Source: DTU053 sp012520115
GTDB taxonomy: Bacteria; Bacillota; Clostridia; Oscillospirales; Acutalibacteraceae
NCBI GenBank assembly: GCA_050953725.1
Contig: JBMNNB010000002.1
Location: forward strand, 1 to 64,000
DNA: 64,000 nucleotides
Direction of reading: 5' to 3'
Shown here piece by piece: positions 1 to 8,947 of the stretch. A program made the translations under genes and the position numbers. Each line of letters opens with the position of its first letter. Within the stretch, counting starts at the first letter, position 1. The notes beneath the pieces were generated by a model that made no database searches, was not told where the DNA came from, and saw only the letters and a program-made list of their open reading frames with translations.

Positions 1-128
1 CCAGTATTAAACATATCCATTTGACATTGTTCTTGGACATATCTGCTGACGATAGACTGCATTGCCATAACACCCTTAAACATAGCTGTTGATGCCATTA
101 TATAACAATCCGGTCTAAAATCAAACAT
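1..128 (-). CDS. 5' end of an unidentified gene cut by the window edge
   Basis: An open frame runs on the minus strand from an ATG at 128 off the left edge, giving at least 42 residues beginning MFDFRPDCYIMASTAMFKGV. An AGAGGA ribosome-binding site lies 7 nt upstream of this ATG, which favours it over the out-of-frame ATG four bases before. I do not recognise the protein. It is Met-rich, has no clear signal peptide in the visible part, and stands head-to-head with the promoter-like region at 145-175. The AT-rich accessory surroundings suggest it belongs to a mobile element. The reading frame is open but short, so confidence is limited. Confidence 0.45.
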   Translation of the reverse strand, partial: MFDFRPDCYIMASTAMFKGVMAMQSIVSRYVQEQCQMDMFNT

Positions 129-144
129 TCATTTGTCCTCTCCG

Positions 145-175
145 ATGTTCTCACATGTATAGAACATGGTATAAT
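145..175 (+). promoter_or_regulatory. Operator-like inverted repeat next to a -10 box
   Basis: A perfect 7-bp inverted repeat (ATGTTCT at 145-151, AGAACAT at 161-167, 9-nt spacer) sits directly upstream of a consensus TATAAT at 170-175. No good -35 is visible, so the repeat would occupy the place where RNA polymerase or a regulator binds. It lies between the partial minus-strand gene and the small plus-strand frame at 204. The order of the half-sites is opposite to the Firmicute LexA box. The regulator is unknown. Confidence 0.45.
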
Positions 176-203
176 AAATAATATAACTTATGACAAAAAG
201 AAA

Positions 204-386
204 ATGAGCATAGACATGAGAAATTCTCTTTTTCTATGGACCACAATTTTATTTTCGGGAGCAATTTTTGGATATTTTATCAGTAAGTATTGTGCAATTA
301 TTGTAATTGTTATTTGGTTAATTGTTTTTTTCAAAGATGTTCATATTGATGCAGAAAAAGCGTTTGAGAAATATAGAATACAATAA
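204..386 (+). CDS. Possible small membrane protein
   Basis: This is a 60-codon frame starting MSIDMRNSLFLWTTILF. It encodes two hydrophobic stretches (about residues 8-25 and 28-42) and a short charged tail, as a small two-helix membrane protein would. It lies 29 bp downstream of a good TATAAT box. The ribosome-binding site is poor (A-rich only), and there is no recognisable family, so it could be a chance frame or a remnant of the mobile region. Confidence 0.3.
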   Translation: MSIDMRNSLFLWTTILFSGAIFGYFISKYCAIIVIVIWLIVFFKDVHIDAEKAFEKYRIQ

Positions 387-770
387 TAAATTTTTTAACG
401 TTTTATGCCTCAAAGGAAATTTTACTGGACTCACAACAATAACATTGCCGCAGATGTATCTTCTTTTATTGTATTTATCTTACCCTTTTCAATTAAAAGG
501 TTACCGCCTGTTATGATGTATGAAGGGAATACTCTTACGGCGCCATAGTAATACTTACCTCAAATGTTATAACAAGACTCTATAAAACCATACCGAACAG
601 ATATCTTCTGCATAAAAAAGTTATTAACATCTAATACAGGGAAATTATAACAATATGAATTGCCGAAGTCAATGCGTAAATGAACAGAACTTTGCTATTA
701 CAGTTTGAACAGTACCCTGATGATACATTCTAAATTTTTATTTACGTATTTTGTTATTTTTCTTTGGTTG
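387..770. other. AT-rich gap left of the insertion sequence, no gene seen
   Basis: I see no convincing reading frame, RNA gene or terminator here. The stretch is AT-rich, and its short frames lack ribosome-binding sites. The insertion sequence at 771 may have separated it from the restriction-modification genes to the right. Confidence 0.5.
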
Positions 771-790
771 ATTGTAAAATCAAATTGAAC
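771..790 (+). repeat. Left terminal inverted repeat of the IS30-family element
   Basis: This 20-bp arm pairs with 1961-1980 at 17 of 20 positions. Confidence 0.75.
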
Positions 791-873
791 AACTAAATAA
801 AAGAGATCCATGTCGGATTTCTTTTGGTAGAATTAAGTCACCACAACAAAACCTGCCAAAGGAGACCACGACC

Positions 874-1950
874 ATGGATCAGACTTATTCTACCACATTT
901 ACACCCGATCGCGAAAGGGGCCAGCACTTAAATTTTGAAGACCGTTGCAGCATCAAAATTTTTATCAAACTCGGCTACTCCCTTCGAAAAACCGCAGAAG
1001 CAATCAATTGTTCTGCTTCTACCGTAATGTATGAGCTTCGGCGTGGAACAGGCAAGCGGAATGGAAACAGAGGACGAAACCCTGAGTATTCGCCAAAACG
1101 TGGCCAGTTGAACTACGAAATCAACAGGTCAAGATGCCATAAGCCACATACTCTAAAACAACATTCAAAGTTCCTACAATGGGTTGTTAAGCAGGTTAAG
1201 GAGTATCATTGGTCTTTTGATGCCTGCGTAGGTTATGCCAGACTCCATAAGCTGTTCTCTGATGAGGAGATTGTCTGTACCAAGACGCTTTATAACGAAC
1301 TGTGGGCCGGAAATTTGCCGTTGGTACCGCACGATTTACCAGAAGCCTTGTCAAGGAAATCCAAGAAGAATAATGCTCGCAAGAACAAACGTGTTCTTGG
1401 AAGGAGTATTGATGAACGCCCTGAAATAGCAAACATTAAAGAGGAATACGGTCACTGGGAAATCGATACGGTTGTCGGACACAAGGCTGGTCATGAATCT
1501 GTCGTACTCACGCTGGTTGAGAAGAAGAGCGATTATTATATAGCACTTAAAATTCCCGGCAAAGATGCGGCATCTGTAATGGCAGCCATGGAAACCCTAA
1601 GGGAAGAATACGGAGAAACAAAATTCAGTGAAATCTTCAAAACCATAACTGCAGACAACGGGAATGAATTTGAGAGGCTGTCTGAACTTGAGGCATGGGG
1701 AGTGAAGATATATTTTGCTCATCCATATTCATCCTGGGAAAGGGCCCAAAATGAACGTCATAACAGGATTTTCCGCAGATATCTACCCAAAGGAGTATCA
1801 ATAGAGAGATATACTGCAGAACAGATCCTGTGGTTTGCTGATGAGATGAATGAACTTCCTCGTAAGCATCTTGGATACCGGACACCAACAGAACTATTTG
1901 ATGAGTTTTTGGATCAGGTGTATTCGATTGCCAAAGTACAGGTAACTTAA
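874..1950 (+). CDS. IS30-family transposase
   Basis: This 358-residue DDE transposase moves the surrounding element. An N-terminal helix-turn-helix (about residues 20-60, with YSLRKTAEAINCSASTV typical of the family) should bind the terminal repeats. The catalytic triad is visible: Asp198 in HWEIDTVVG, Asp261 in TADNGNEF, and Glu294 in the AQNERHNRIFRRYLPKG block characteristic of IS30. The ATG follows an AAAGGAG site at 859-865. Length and motifs are complete, so the enzyme is probably active. Confidence 0.95.
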   Translation: MDQTYSTTFTPDRERGQHLNFEDRCSIKIFIKLGYSLRKTAEAINCSASTVMYELRRGTGKRNGNRGRNPEYSPKRGQLNYEINRSRCHKPHTLKQHSKFLQWVVKQVKEYHWSFDACVGYARLHKLFSDEEIVCTKTLYNELWAGNLPLVPHDLPEALSRKSKKNNARKNKRVLGRSIDERPEIANIKEEYGHWEIDTVVGHKAGHESVVLTLVEKKSDYYIALKIPGKDAASVMAAMETLREEYGETKFSEIFKTITADNGNEFERLSELEAWGVKIYFAHPYSSWERAQNERHNRIFRRYLPKGVSIERYTAEQILWFADEMNELPRKHLGYRTPTELFDEFLDQVYSIAKVQVT

Positions 1951-1960
1951 TTCTATTAGT

Positions 1961-1980
1961 GTTCAATTTGAAATTGCAAT
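1961..1980 (-). repeat. Right terminal inverted repeat of the IS30-family element
   Basis: Its reverse complement matches 771-790 at 17 of 20 positions, starting 10 bp after the transposase stop codon. Confidence 0.75.
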
Positions 1981-2019
1981 TTTAGAAATTAATAAAATTT
2001 TTAAAGTGAGGTTATAAAG

Positions 2020-3690
2020 ATGTATAATCAATTTTTTAATACTGTTCTTGAAGTACTAAAACAGGATCAACGTTTTTTTACTGATAACGGGGAATTGCTT
2101 CGCAATTCCGTATACGAAGCAGCAATGCAAATGGACTCAAAGCTCATTAAGCTACTGTTATCAAATGAAGAAACTAAAAAGCGCTTTTTTACCGACATTG
2201 AAGGCATTCTCGTTTTCGATAAAACAAGATTTGGTTGGGTTATCAGCAACAGAGAATTCTTTCCCGATTCATATACCCGCTATAAAAATAAAATTGGTCT
2301 CGTAAACAGCCGAGATGATTACATATCTGCATCAAAAGATGTGGAACTCGTTTTTCCCTATAAAGACTGCATACTTGAAGGCGGTCAGACAAAAGAAGAC
2401 CAAAAGCGGGAAGAGATATTTTACAACGAAACGCTTGCACCGGATGAAGTGGACAGGCTCCTATACCCCAAGGTATTAACCAATGCAAAGCGTTATTATA
2501 CCGATGGTACAGAGCCTGTCACCGAGTTTAAAGATACCGATAACCTCATTATAAAAGGAAATAATCTGCTTGCAATTTCTTCTTTACTCAAAAGATATGA
2601 AGGGAAAATAAATCTTATTTACATAGATCCGCCCTATAATACCGGAACGGATTCTTTCGGATATAACGATAACTTTAAGCGTTCGACATGGCTCACATTT
2701 ATGAAAAACCGTCTGGATATTGCTCAGAAGCTTTTATCTCCCGAGGGTGCCATTTATGTTCAATTGGATTATCATCAGGTTCATTATGCTAAAGTATTAA
2801 TGGATGAAATATTCGGGGAAAATAATTTTCAGCGTGAAATTATATGGCGAATCGGTTGGTTGTCGGGCTACAAAACGGCAGACAACAACTGGATAAGAAA
2901 TCACGATACAATACTATTTTATTCAAAGGATTATAAAAGGCTCAAATTCATTAAAAAATATATTCCAAAAAGCGAATTCAAGGAAATAGCAAATACTAAT
3001 ATCGAAAGGTACCCTATCGAAGATGTTTGGAACGCAAATGAATATGACGACCTGAACAGCATTGCTATTGTATCGTTTTCCGGAGAAACCGTTTCAAAAA
3101 TGCTCACACCCCAAGATGAAGTGAAAGGACAGAAGTCCGAAAAATTAATAGAGCGAATAATAAAAGCACATACAAATGAGGGTGATATTGTATTGGATTT
3201 CTTCGGCGGTACCGGTACTACCGCTGCAGTTGCCCATAAATTAAGACGGCGTTATATAGTATGTGAACAACTCGATAAACACATAGATATCTGTCTTCGC
3301 CGTATGAATAAGGTTATCGAAGGAGAACAAAGCGGCATATCAAAAAAGAACAACTGGCAAGGTGGAGGCTCTTTCGTGTATTGCGAGCTTGCAAAACTAA
3401 ATCAAAAATATGTTGATCGCATACAAATCGCTGAAAATGATAAAGAGCTTGCTGATATTTGGCGTGAAATAAAAAAGACCGGTTTTATAAGCTGTTATGT
3501 AAATCCTCAAGATATTAATCCTGAAGCAGAGGATTTTAAATCTCTCTCATTTGAAGAAAAAAAGCGTTTATTTGTGGAGTTGCTAGATAAAAATCAACTT
3601 TACGTTAATTACTGTGATATTGATGATGAAGATTATAATATTTCAGACGCTGACAAGGCATTTACAAAAAGCTTTTACGAGGGGGTATAA
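2020..3690 (+). CDS. mod: Type III restriction-modification system methyltransferase subunit Mod
   Basis: This 556-residue protein is the DNA-methylating and sequence-recognising subunit of a type III system and should make N6-methyladenine at an asymmetric site. The motif order is that of beta-class enzymes: the catalytic DPPY is at about residue 203 (IYIDPPYNTG), and the AdoMet-binding FFGGTGTTAA follows at about residue 396. The segment between them, from roughly residue 265 to 380, is the likely target-recognition region. It is somewhat shorter than EcoP1I/EcoP15I Mod (about 645). A GTGAGG site precedes the ATG. The gene lies 39 bp after the IS30 element and 2 bp before res, so it heads a two-gene operon whose native promoter may have been displaced. 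Confidence 0.95.
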   Translation: MYNQFFNTVLEVLKQDQRFFTDNGELLRNSVYEAAMQMDSKLIKLLLSNEETKKRFFTDIEGILVFDKTRFGWVISNREFFPDSYTRYKNKIGLVNSRDDYISASKDVELVFPYKDCILEGGQTKEDQKREEIFYNETLAPDEVDRLLYPKVLTNAKRYYTDGTEPVTEFKDTDNLIIKGNNLLAISSLLKRYEGKINLIYIDPPYNTGTDSFGYNDNFKRSTWLTFMKNRLDIAQKLLSPEGAIYVQLDYHQVHYAKVLMDEIFGENNFQREIIWRIGWLSGYKTADNNWIRNHDTILFYSKDYKRLKFIKKYIPKSEFKEIANTNIERYPIEDVWNANEYDDLNSIAIVSFSGETVSKMLTPQDEVKGQKSEKLIERIIKAHTNEGDIVLDFFGGTGTTAAVAHKLRRRYIVCEQLDKHIDICLRRMNKVIEGEQSGISKKNNWQGGGSFVYCELAKLNQKYVDRIQIAENDKELADIWREIKKTGFISCYVNPQDINPEAEDFKSLSFEEKKRLFVELLDKNQLYVNYCDIDDEDYNISDADKAFTKSFYEGV

Positions 3691-3692
3691 TA

Positions 3693-6284
3693 GTGTACCT
3701 ATACGAGCAAATCGAACAAGCAAAGAATTTTGGAGCATACAAAGAATTACCAAAATACATTCCTGATAATCTGAATCCATCTTTTGAATTACGCCCGTAT
3801 CAAAAAGATGCTTTTTGTAATTTTATAACATATTTTGAAAATGAAGCACTTTGTAGAAAGCCAACACAGACACTTTTTCATATGGCAACCGGTAGTGGAA
3901 AAACGCTAATTATGGCAGGACTTATGCTATATCTTTTTAAACAGGGATATAGAAATTTTCTATTTTTTGTAAATCTATCTAATATCGTACAAAAAACAAA
4001 AGAAAATTTCTTAAATCGTACTTCATCGAAGTATCTTTTTGCTGATGAAATTAATATTGATGGAGAAAAAGTTAAAATTCGTGAAGTTAATAACTTCCAA
4101 GCAAGCGATCCGAATGCGATAAATATTTGCTTTACAACTATACAAGGGCTTCATTCAGATATATGGTTTGTCAAAGAAAACTCTGTTTCTATAGATGATT
4201 TTCGTGATAATAAAATAGTTCTTATATCGGACGAAGCCCACCATCTCAATGTTGATACTCGCCGCGGCAACAAAGAAGAAATTGAAAATTATAGGAGCTG
4301 GGAAAGTACAGTTAAGAGTATTTTTGAAATGAACAATCAAAATGTATTACTCGAATTTACTGCAACATGTGACCTTGCAAACGAAAATATAAAACGCGAG
4401 TATGAGAACAAAATAATATTCGATTATCCTCTAAAAAAATTTAGAGACGATGGATACTCAAAGGAAATACGTACTATGCGTTCTGACATATCAATTATGG
4501 AACGAGCATTACAGGCGATAGTATTAAGTCAATACCGCTTAAAAATATTCGAAGATTTTCGCATAAGATGTAAACCAGTCGTTCTATTTAAGGCTAAGAC
4601 TATTGCTGAAAGCAAAGCGTTTATGAAAGAGTTTATTGATACCATAAAAAATCTGAATGGTTCAGTACTAGAACGACTGGCAGATATTACGGAAATAGAT
4701 ACTATGAAAAAGGTTTATTCGTATTTTGAAAAAAACGGAATAACCTTTGAGCAATTAGCACAAGAACTAAAAGAAGCTTTTGGGGAGGATAAGTGTCTTT
4801 CAGTTAACGAAGATGCTGAGGCCGAAAAGAATCAAATAATTGTCAATTCGCTTGAAGATGCTAATAATCCTTACCGAGCAATTTTTGAAGTAAGAAAACT
4901 AGATGAAGGTTGGGATGTACTAAATTTGTTTGACATTGTACGTCTTTATGAAACTCGAGATGCCAAGAATGGCATCCCCGGGAAAACGACAATAGCAGAA
5001 GCACAGCTTATAGGACGAGGAGCAAGGTATTATCCGTTTAAGTTGGAAGAATGGCAGAATAAATATCAGCGAAAATTCGATAAAGATTTGGATCACCCCC
5101 TTCGCATCTGTGAGGAACTATATTATCATTGTCAAAACGAATCTCGTTATATTGCCGAATTATATAGGGCGCTAAAAGAGATTGGTATCGATATGGAAAA
5201 CACAGTCACTAGAACATATAAATTAAAGGATGAGTTTAAGGCAGATCCGCTTTATCAGCAAGGATATGTATTCTATAATGAAAGACTAATAAAAAGCAGA
5301 TCAGAAGTTACCGGTCTTTCACCTACTATACGCAATCATACATATGATGTCACTATTGCAACTGGACGAGCAGCTGAGGATACATTAATGTTAGGCGAAG
5401 AAGGAACAAAAGAGAGTTCGGTAACAACATACACTAAACATACATCTTTTGCTGAAATAGCGAGGATTAATTATTCGATAGTACATCGAGCTCTTCGTAA
5501 GTATGATGTGTTTAAGTTCAATAGACTAAAAAGCTATTTCCCACAATTAAAATCTATTAACCAATTTATCTTTGACGATAAGTATCTTGGAAATGTAAAA
5601 ATAGATATTACATCAAGATATGAGGATCCTTCACCTGCTATCCTTTATGTGGCTTGCGTCAATGTTTTGAAAAAAATAGCTACTTCAATCTCTAATATTG
5701 AAGAAACTTATGAAGGTTCTAAAACATTCATGGCAAAATATATCCGAGAGGTATTTAAAGATAAGCGGGTAAATTATACTAATCCTACCGATGGAGGCTT
5801 AGGTGTTTCACAAAACGATAATACTGTTCCTATGGCCTGGAAGCTTGATTTATCTAAAGAAGATTGGTTTGTGTTTGAAGATAACTATGGAACATCGGAA
5901 GAAAAAGCATTTATTGCGTATTTTAAGCAGTATGTCGATAAACTAAAAGCTAAGTATGATAAAGTTTATCTAATACGAAATGAACGTCAATTAGCAATAT
6001 ATTCTTTTGATGGTGGTGAACGCTTCGAACCAGATTATCTATTATTTTTACATTCGCCTAAAGTTAATGGGTATGAGCAACTACAGATATTTATTGAGCC
6101 GAAAGGTACCCACCTTGTCAAAAATGATAGTTGGAAAGAAGATTTTTTATTGCAACTTGAGTCAAATGCGATTCCTATAGTTAAATTTGCAGACGACAAT
6201 AATTACAGGATTTGGGGATTCCATTTCTTTAACAGGGATTTAAGACGTAAAGAGTTTGATGAAGATATGAACCGACTTTTATAA
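3693..6284 (+). CDS. res: Type III restriction enzyme subunit Res
   Basis: This 863-residue protein is the helicase-nuclease partner of Mod; the Mod-Res complex cleaves unmodified DNA in an ATP-dependent way. Visible elements are Walker A ATGSGKT at about residues 65-71, the DEAH box in LISDEAHH at about 178, and the superfamily 2 motif VI in AQLIGRGARYYPF at about 438. The C-terminal PD-(D/E)XK nuclease has EPDYLLF at about 778 and IEPKG at about 800. The start is GTG at 3693, just after the mod stop codon, with a GAGGGGG site inside the mod end. The frame is intact. Confidence 0.95.
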   Translation: MYLYEQIEQAKNFGAYKELPKYIPDNLNPSFELRPYQKDAFCNFITYFENEALCRKPTQTLFHMATGSGKTLIMAGLMLYLFKQGYRNFLFFVNLSNIVQKTKENFLNRTSSKYLFADEINIDGEKVKIREVNNFQASDPNAINICFTTIQGLHSDIWFVKENSVSIDDFRDNKIVLISDEAHHLNVDTRRGNKEEIENYRSWESTVKSIFEMNNQNVLLEFTATCDLANENIKREYENKIIFDYPLKKFRDDGYSKEIRTMRSDISIMERALQAIVLSQYRLKIFEDFRIRCKPVVLFKAKTIAESKAFMKEFIDTIKNLNGSVLERLADITEIDTMKKVYSYFEKNGITFEQLAQELKEAFGEDKCLSVNEDAEAEKNQIIVNSLEDANNPYRAIFEVRKLDEGWDVLNLFDIVRLYETRDAKNGIPGKTTIAEAQLIGRGARYYPFKLEEWQNKYQRKFDKDLDHPLRICEELYYHCQNESRYIAELYRALKEIGIDMENTVTRTYKLKDEFKADPLYQQGYVFYNERLIKSRSEVTGLSPTIRNHTYDVTIATGRAAEDTLMLGEEGTKESSVTTYTKHTSFAEIARINYSIVHRALRKYDVFKFNRLKSYFPQLKSINQFIFDDKYLGNVKIDITSRYEDPSPAILYVACVNVLKKIATSISNIEETYEGSKTFMAKYIREVFKDKRVNYTNPTDGGLGVSQNDNTVPMAWKLDLSKEDWFVFEDNYGTSEEKAFIAYFKQYVDKLKAKYDKVYLIRNERQLAIYSFDGGERFEPDYLLFLHSPKVNGYEQLQIFIEPKGTHLVKNDSWKEDFLLQLESNAIPIVKFADDNNYRIWGFHFFNRDLRRKEFDEDMNRLL

Positions 6285-6369
6285 TATATCGCATTGATAT
6301 AAGTTATTGATAAGTTTTTATTTGATTTACATCCATCCTGTATCCTCAACCCCCTGTAAAAAAGGCGGT

Positions 6370-6393
6370 TATCTAATCTGGTAACTCAACTAT
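6370..6393 (+). repeat. 24-bp direct repeat, left copy
   Basis: It matches 7339-7362 at 23 of 24 positions in direct orientation. The two copies bracket the XRE gene and two hairpins. Confidence 0.75.
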
Positions 6394-6436
6394 TAATTTT
6401 CAGGGCGGTTGATATGTTCCCGCGAACAATAAAAAT

Positions 6437-6505
6437 AAGGGTTTCCTGACATTGCCACCTCCGGCAGAGTCGGCCGCGAGAAAAACTAAATGTCTGGAAA
6501 CCCTT
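6437..6505. repeat. Long inverted repeat (17-bp arms, 35-nt loop)
   Basis: Arms 6437-6453 and 6489-6505 pair at 16 of 17 positions. The right arm is followed by TTATTTATA, so the transcript of res could end here. The loop is GC-rich, unlike the flanks. It may be a terminator for res or a remnant of a recombination site. Confidence 0.6.
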
Positions 6506-6605
6506 TATTTATAGGTATTTGTAATCCTTCTATTTCTCTACCCTTGATAGAGTAGAACAGTGGGGTCGAGTTCAAGTCCGGCGTCAACGTCGATATAAAC
6601 GAATA

Positions 6606-6652
6606 AGAGCAAGCTGCCCTGAAGGAAATTTACCTATAGGGTGGCTTGCTCT
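6606..6652. terminator. Hairpin between convergent res and XRE genes
   Basis: Arms AGAGCAAGC/GCTTGCTCT plus a further CCCT/AGGG give 13 pairs of 15. It lies 11 bp beyond the stop codon of the minus-strand XRE gene. U-runs are weak on both strands. Confidence 0.5.
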
Positions 6653-6662
6653 CTTTGTTATC

Positions 6663-7172
6663 CTACTGCTTTTTTCTTGTCAGGACTATACCGATGATTC
6701 CGCCTATCAACACAATGGGCGCTAATCTGAAAAAGAACCATTCAAACGCATGAAAGAATGTTCCTACTACTGCAGTTTCAGGATCACTGAAGTCCCATCC
6801 TAAGTAGGGACTATTCAGAGAAATAAAAATCACTGCAGTTATTACTATAAGTGTACATAGCACGATAAACAGCCAGTGAATGATTTTTCGTTTCGCAGCC
6901 TTATTTCTTGCCAACTGCAAATTAATAATTTCCAGCTTCTGAGAGATTGCTTTCAAATCATCGGCAGGAGCTTCAACAGAAGTCTCACCAAGCAAAGTGC
7001 TTACCGGCGTTTCGAGTGCATCTGAGATAGAAATCAACATTTCAGAATCCGGAACTGATAAACCACGTTCCCACTTGGATACAGTTTGCCTGACAACATT
7101 CAGCTTTATTGCAAGTTCTTCCTGTGAAAGCCCTTTAGATTTTCTGATTGCCTTAATGTTTTCGTTTAACAT
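6663..7172 (-). CDS. XRE-family regulator with a membrane-anchoring C-terminus
   Basis: The 169-residue protein has an N-terminal XRE helix-turn-helix (about residues 5-60; GLSQEELAIKLNVVRQTVSKWE is the recognition region). A linker and two hydrophobic segments follow (about 97-120 and 140-165). This architecture is common in Clostridia, where a DNA-binding head is tethered to the membrane. The ATG at 7172 has an AGGAGG-type site about 7 nt upstream. It stands alone between 24-bp direct repeats at the end of the accessory segment. Its targets are unknown. Confidence 0.88.
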   Translation of the reverse strand: MLNENIKAIRKSKGLSQEELAIKLNVVRQTVSKWERGLSVPDSEMLISISDALETPVSTLLGETSVEAPADDLKAISQKLEIINLQLARNKAAKRKIIHWLFIVLCTLIVITAVIFISLNSPYLGWDFSDPETAVVGTFFHAFEWFFFRLAPIVLIGGIIGIVLTRKKQ

Positions 7173-7338
7173 ATGCGAAAACCTCCTTTCACAGTCACTT
7201 TAGTCCAATAGCAGCCGTTGCCACAAGCAACGCTTATTAACATCCGGCAAAACTCTTTATTTTCAAGCCTTCCGGCTTTAACATCTAATCCGCTCACTCA
7301 GCGGTCAAAAACATCTATCCTCGACACTCAAAGAGCAA

Positions 7339-7362
7339 TATCTAATCTGGCAACTCAACTAT
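7339..7362 (+). repeat. 24-bp direct repeat, right copy
   Basis: It is the partner of 6370-6393. It lies at the junction between the AT-rich accessory segment and the core gene rlmD, which starts its 3' end at 7475. Confidence 0.75.
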
Positions 7363-7474
7363 GTGAAAATCTCCCGGAAGTCGCTCCGTAGATATGTTTC
7401 TATAGATCGTTTCGTTTCCGTCTTCCGGTCTTGCCCAAAAACCAGAAAAGCCCATAAATCAAGCCTTTCAGAGC

Positions 7475-8884
7475 CTATTTATCCTCTTTCCTTGACATCA
7501 ATACTACCGTCTCAACGTGGGGGGTGTGGGGGAACATGTCGACGGGGGTGGGGGTGTGGAGTGCATAGCCCTTTTCTTTGAATATGGCGGCGTCACGGGC
7601 TAAGGTGGCGCAGTCGCAGGAGATATAGACTATTCTCTCGGGGTTCATTTTCGCTATCGTGTCTATTAACTCCGGGGTGCAGCCCTTTCTCGGCGGGTCT
7701 ATAACCAGCACGTCCGGTCTGTCACCTCTTTGCAGAAGGATTTCCGCCGCCTTCTCCGCCGTGGCGCATATAAACTCGGTGTTATTGATTCCGTTCCTTT
7801 TTGCGTTTTCCCTTGCGGTTTTAACGGACTCCTCCACTACCTCAACGCCGATGAGCTTTATGGGCGTACTGCCGGTGTTTGCGCTTTCCTTCATGGCTTC
7901 CTTAATCATGAACAGACCGATTGTGCCGGTGCCGCAGTAGAGGTCCATAAGGGTTTCGCCGCCCTTGAGGCTTGCCAGCTCTGCGGCCTTTTTATACAGT
8001 CTTTCGGCCTGCTCTTTGTTTATCTGATAGAAAACCTCCGGCGGCAGCTTGATTTCAAGGTCGCCGAGCCTGTCGCCGATGGCCTTTTCGCCGTAAATCA
8101 GCTCGAAGTCATCGCCCAGAATCACATTCGTGTCCCTTGTGTTTTTGTTCAGGCAGATGCTTTTTACGCTGTCGTGCTTTTCGGTGATTCTCTTTATAAG
8201 CTGTGCTTTGTCCTTCTCCTTAAGGTTGCCGTTTAACACAAGGCAGAGCATAATTTCGCCCGTGGCAAAGCCCTTTCTGAGATAGATATGCCTTACAAGC
8301 CCCTTGCCTGTGCTTTCGTCATAGGCTTTTATTTTGCCCTCTTGCATCCAGCTTCGGACCTCGTTCACGATTTCGCCGAACTGCTCCGGCTGGAGCCTGC
8401 ATATCCCGCCGCACTCTATAATTCTGTGGCTTCTCGGAGCGAAAAAGCCTATCTTTATTTCGCCGTTTTCCTCTCTGACGGGGAACTGTGCCTTGTTTCT
8501 GTAACCGTTGATTTCCGGTGAGGGCATAACGGGGTTCACATCAATCTGGATGCCGCCTATGCGCCTGAAGGCGTCCTCCACCATCTGCCGCTTTATTCTA
8601 AGCTGTGCCTCATAATTGATATGACGGTAGGTGCAGCCGCCGCAGCTAAAGCTTACGGGGCAGTCGGATTCGATTCTGTCCGGTGAGGGGCTTATGATTC
8701 TCTCGATTTTGCCTATGGCATAGTTCTTTTTGACCTTGATTATGCGGCAGTCTATTACATCGCCTATCGCCCCGTTCGGGACAAAAACCGTAAAGGAGTT
8801 ATGTCTGCCGACGGCGCTGCCCTCTGAGGTCATGCCCTCGATATTGAGTCTTATTACATCGTTCTTTTGCGGAGAAGTGCTCAT
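7475..8884 (-). CDS. rlmD: 23S rRNA (uracil-5-)-methyltransferase, RlmD/RlmCD type
   Basis: The 469-residue enzyme should methylate C5 of a 23S rRNA uridine with AdoMet. It has an N-terminal TRAM domain (about residues 8-62) and Fe-S ligands in the block CPVSFSCGGC (Cys75, 81, 84). The AdoMet motif DLYCGTGTIG is at about 309, and IDPPRKGC and the catalytic Cys of ISCDCATLARD lie near the C-terminus. Firmicute members often modify two uridines, so RlmCD is an equally good name. The ribosome-binding site is weak. This is the first core gene after the accessory segment. Confidence 0.93.
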   Translation of the reverse strand: MSTSPQKNDVIRLNIEGMTSEGSAVGRHNSFTVFVPNGAIGDVIDCRIIKVKKNYAIGKIERIISPSPDRIESDCPVSFSCGGCTYRHINYEAQLRIKRQMVEDAFRRIGGIQIDVNPVMPSPEINGYRNKAQFPVREENGEIKIGFFAPRSHRIIECGGICRLQPEQFGEIVNEVRSWMQEGKIKAYDESTGKGLVRHIYLRKGFATGEIMLCLVLNGNLKEKDKAQLIKRITEKHDSVKSICLNKNTRDTNVILGDDFELIYGEKAIGDRLGDLEIKLPPEVFYQINKEQAERLYKKAAELASLKGGETLMDLYCGTGTIGLFMIKEAMKESANTGSTPIKLIGVEVVEESVKTARENAKRNGINNTEFICATAEKAAEILLQRGDRPDVLVIDPPRKGCTPELIDTIAKMNPERIVYISCDCATLARDAAIFKEKGYALHTPTPVDMFPHTPHVETVVLMSRKEDK

Positions 8885-8913
8885 GCTGTCATTCCGTTCT
8901 TTGTATATTCAGA

Positions 8914-8939
8914 AGGCCCTCTCCTTAAACGGAAAGGGC
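8914..8939 (-). terminator. Hairpin after the MBL hydrolase gene
   Basis: Arms GGCCCTTTCC and GGAGAGGGCC (minus-strand reading) form a 10-bp stem with one G-T pair, 8 bp past the stop codon of the MBL gene. There is only a short T-rich tail. Confidence 0.6.
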
Positions 8940-8947
8940 CTTTAGCC

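Larger units (their letters stand above)
771..1980 (+). mobile_element. IS30-family insertion sequence, apparently complete
   Basis: The element has one transposase gene and imperfect terminal inverted repeats: 771-790 and 1961-1980 match at 17 of 20 positions, and the inner 11 bases (TCAAATTGAAC) are identical. A weaker match continues inward. Its length of about 1.2 kb is usual for the family. I cannot see a convincing target-site duplication, so the exact ends may be off by a few bases. The right end lies only 39 bp before the mod start codon, so the element may affect transcription of the restriction-modification operon. Confidence 0.85.

Noticed and set aside
322..516. 64-codon plus-strand frame overlapping the small frame at 204-386
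   Set aside because: No ribosome-binding site and no recognisable sequence character; it overlaps a better candidate.
6573..6600. Sequence resembling a tRNA T-loop (GTTCAAGTC) downstream of res
   Set aside because: The flanking bases do not form a T stem and no cloverleaf can be drawn; it is at most a remnant.
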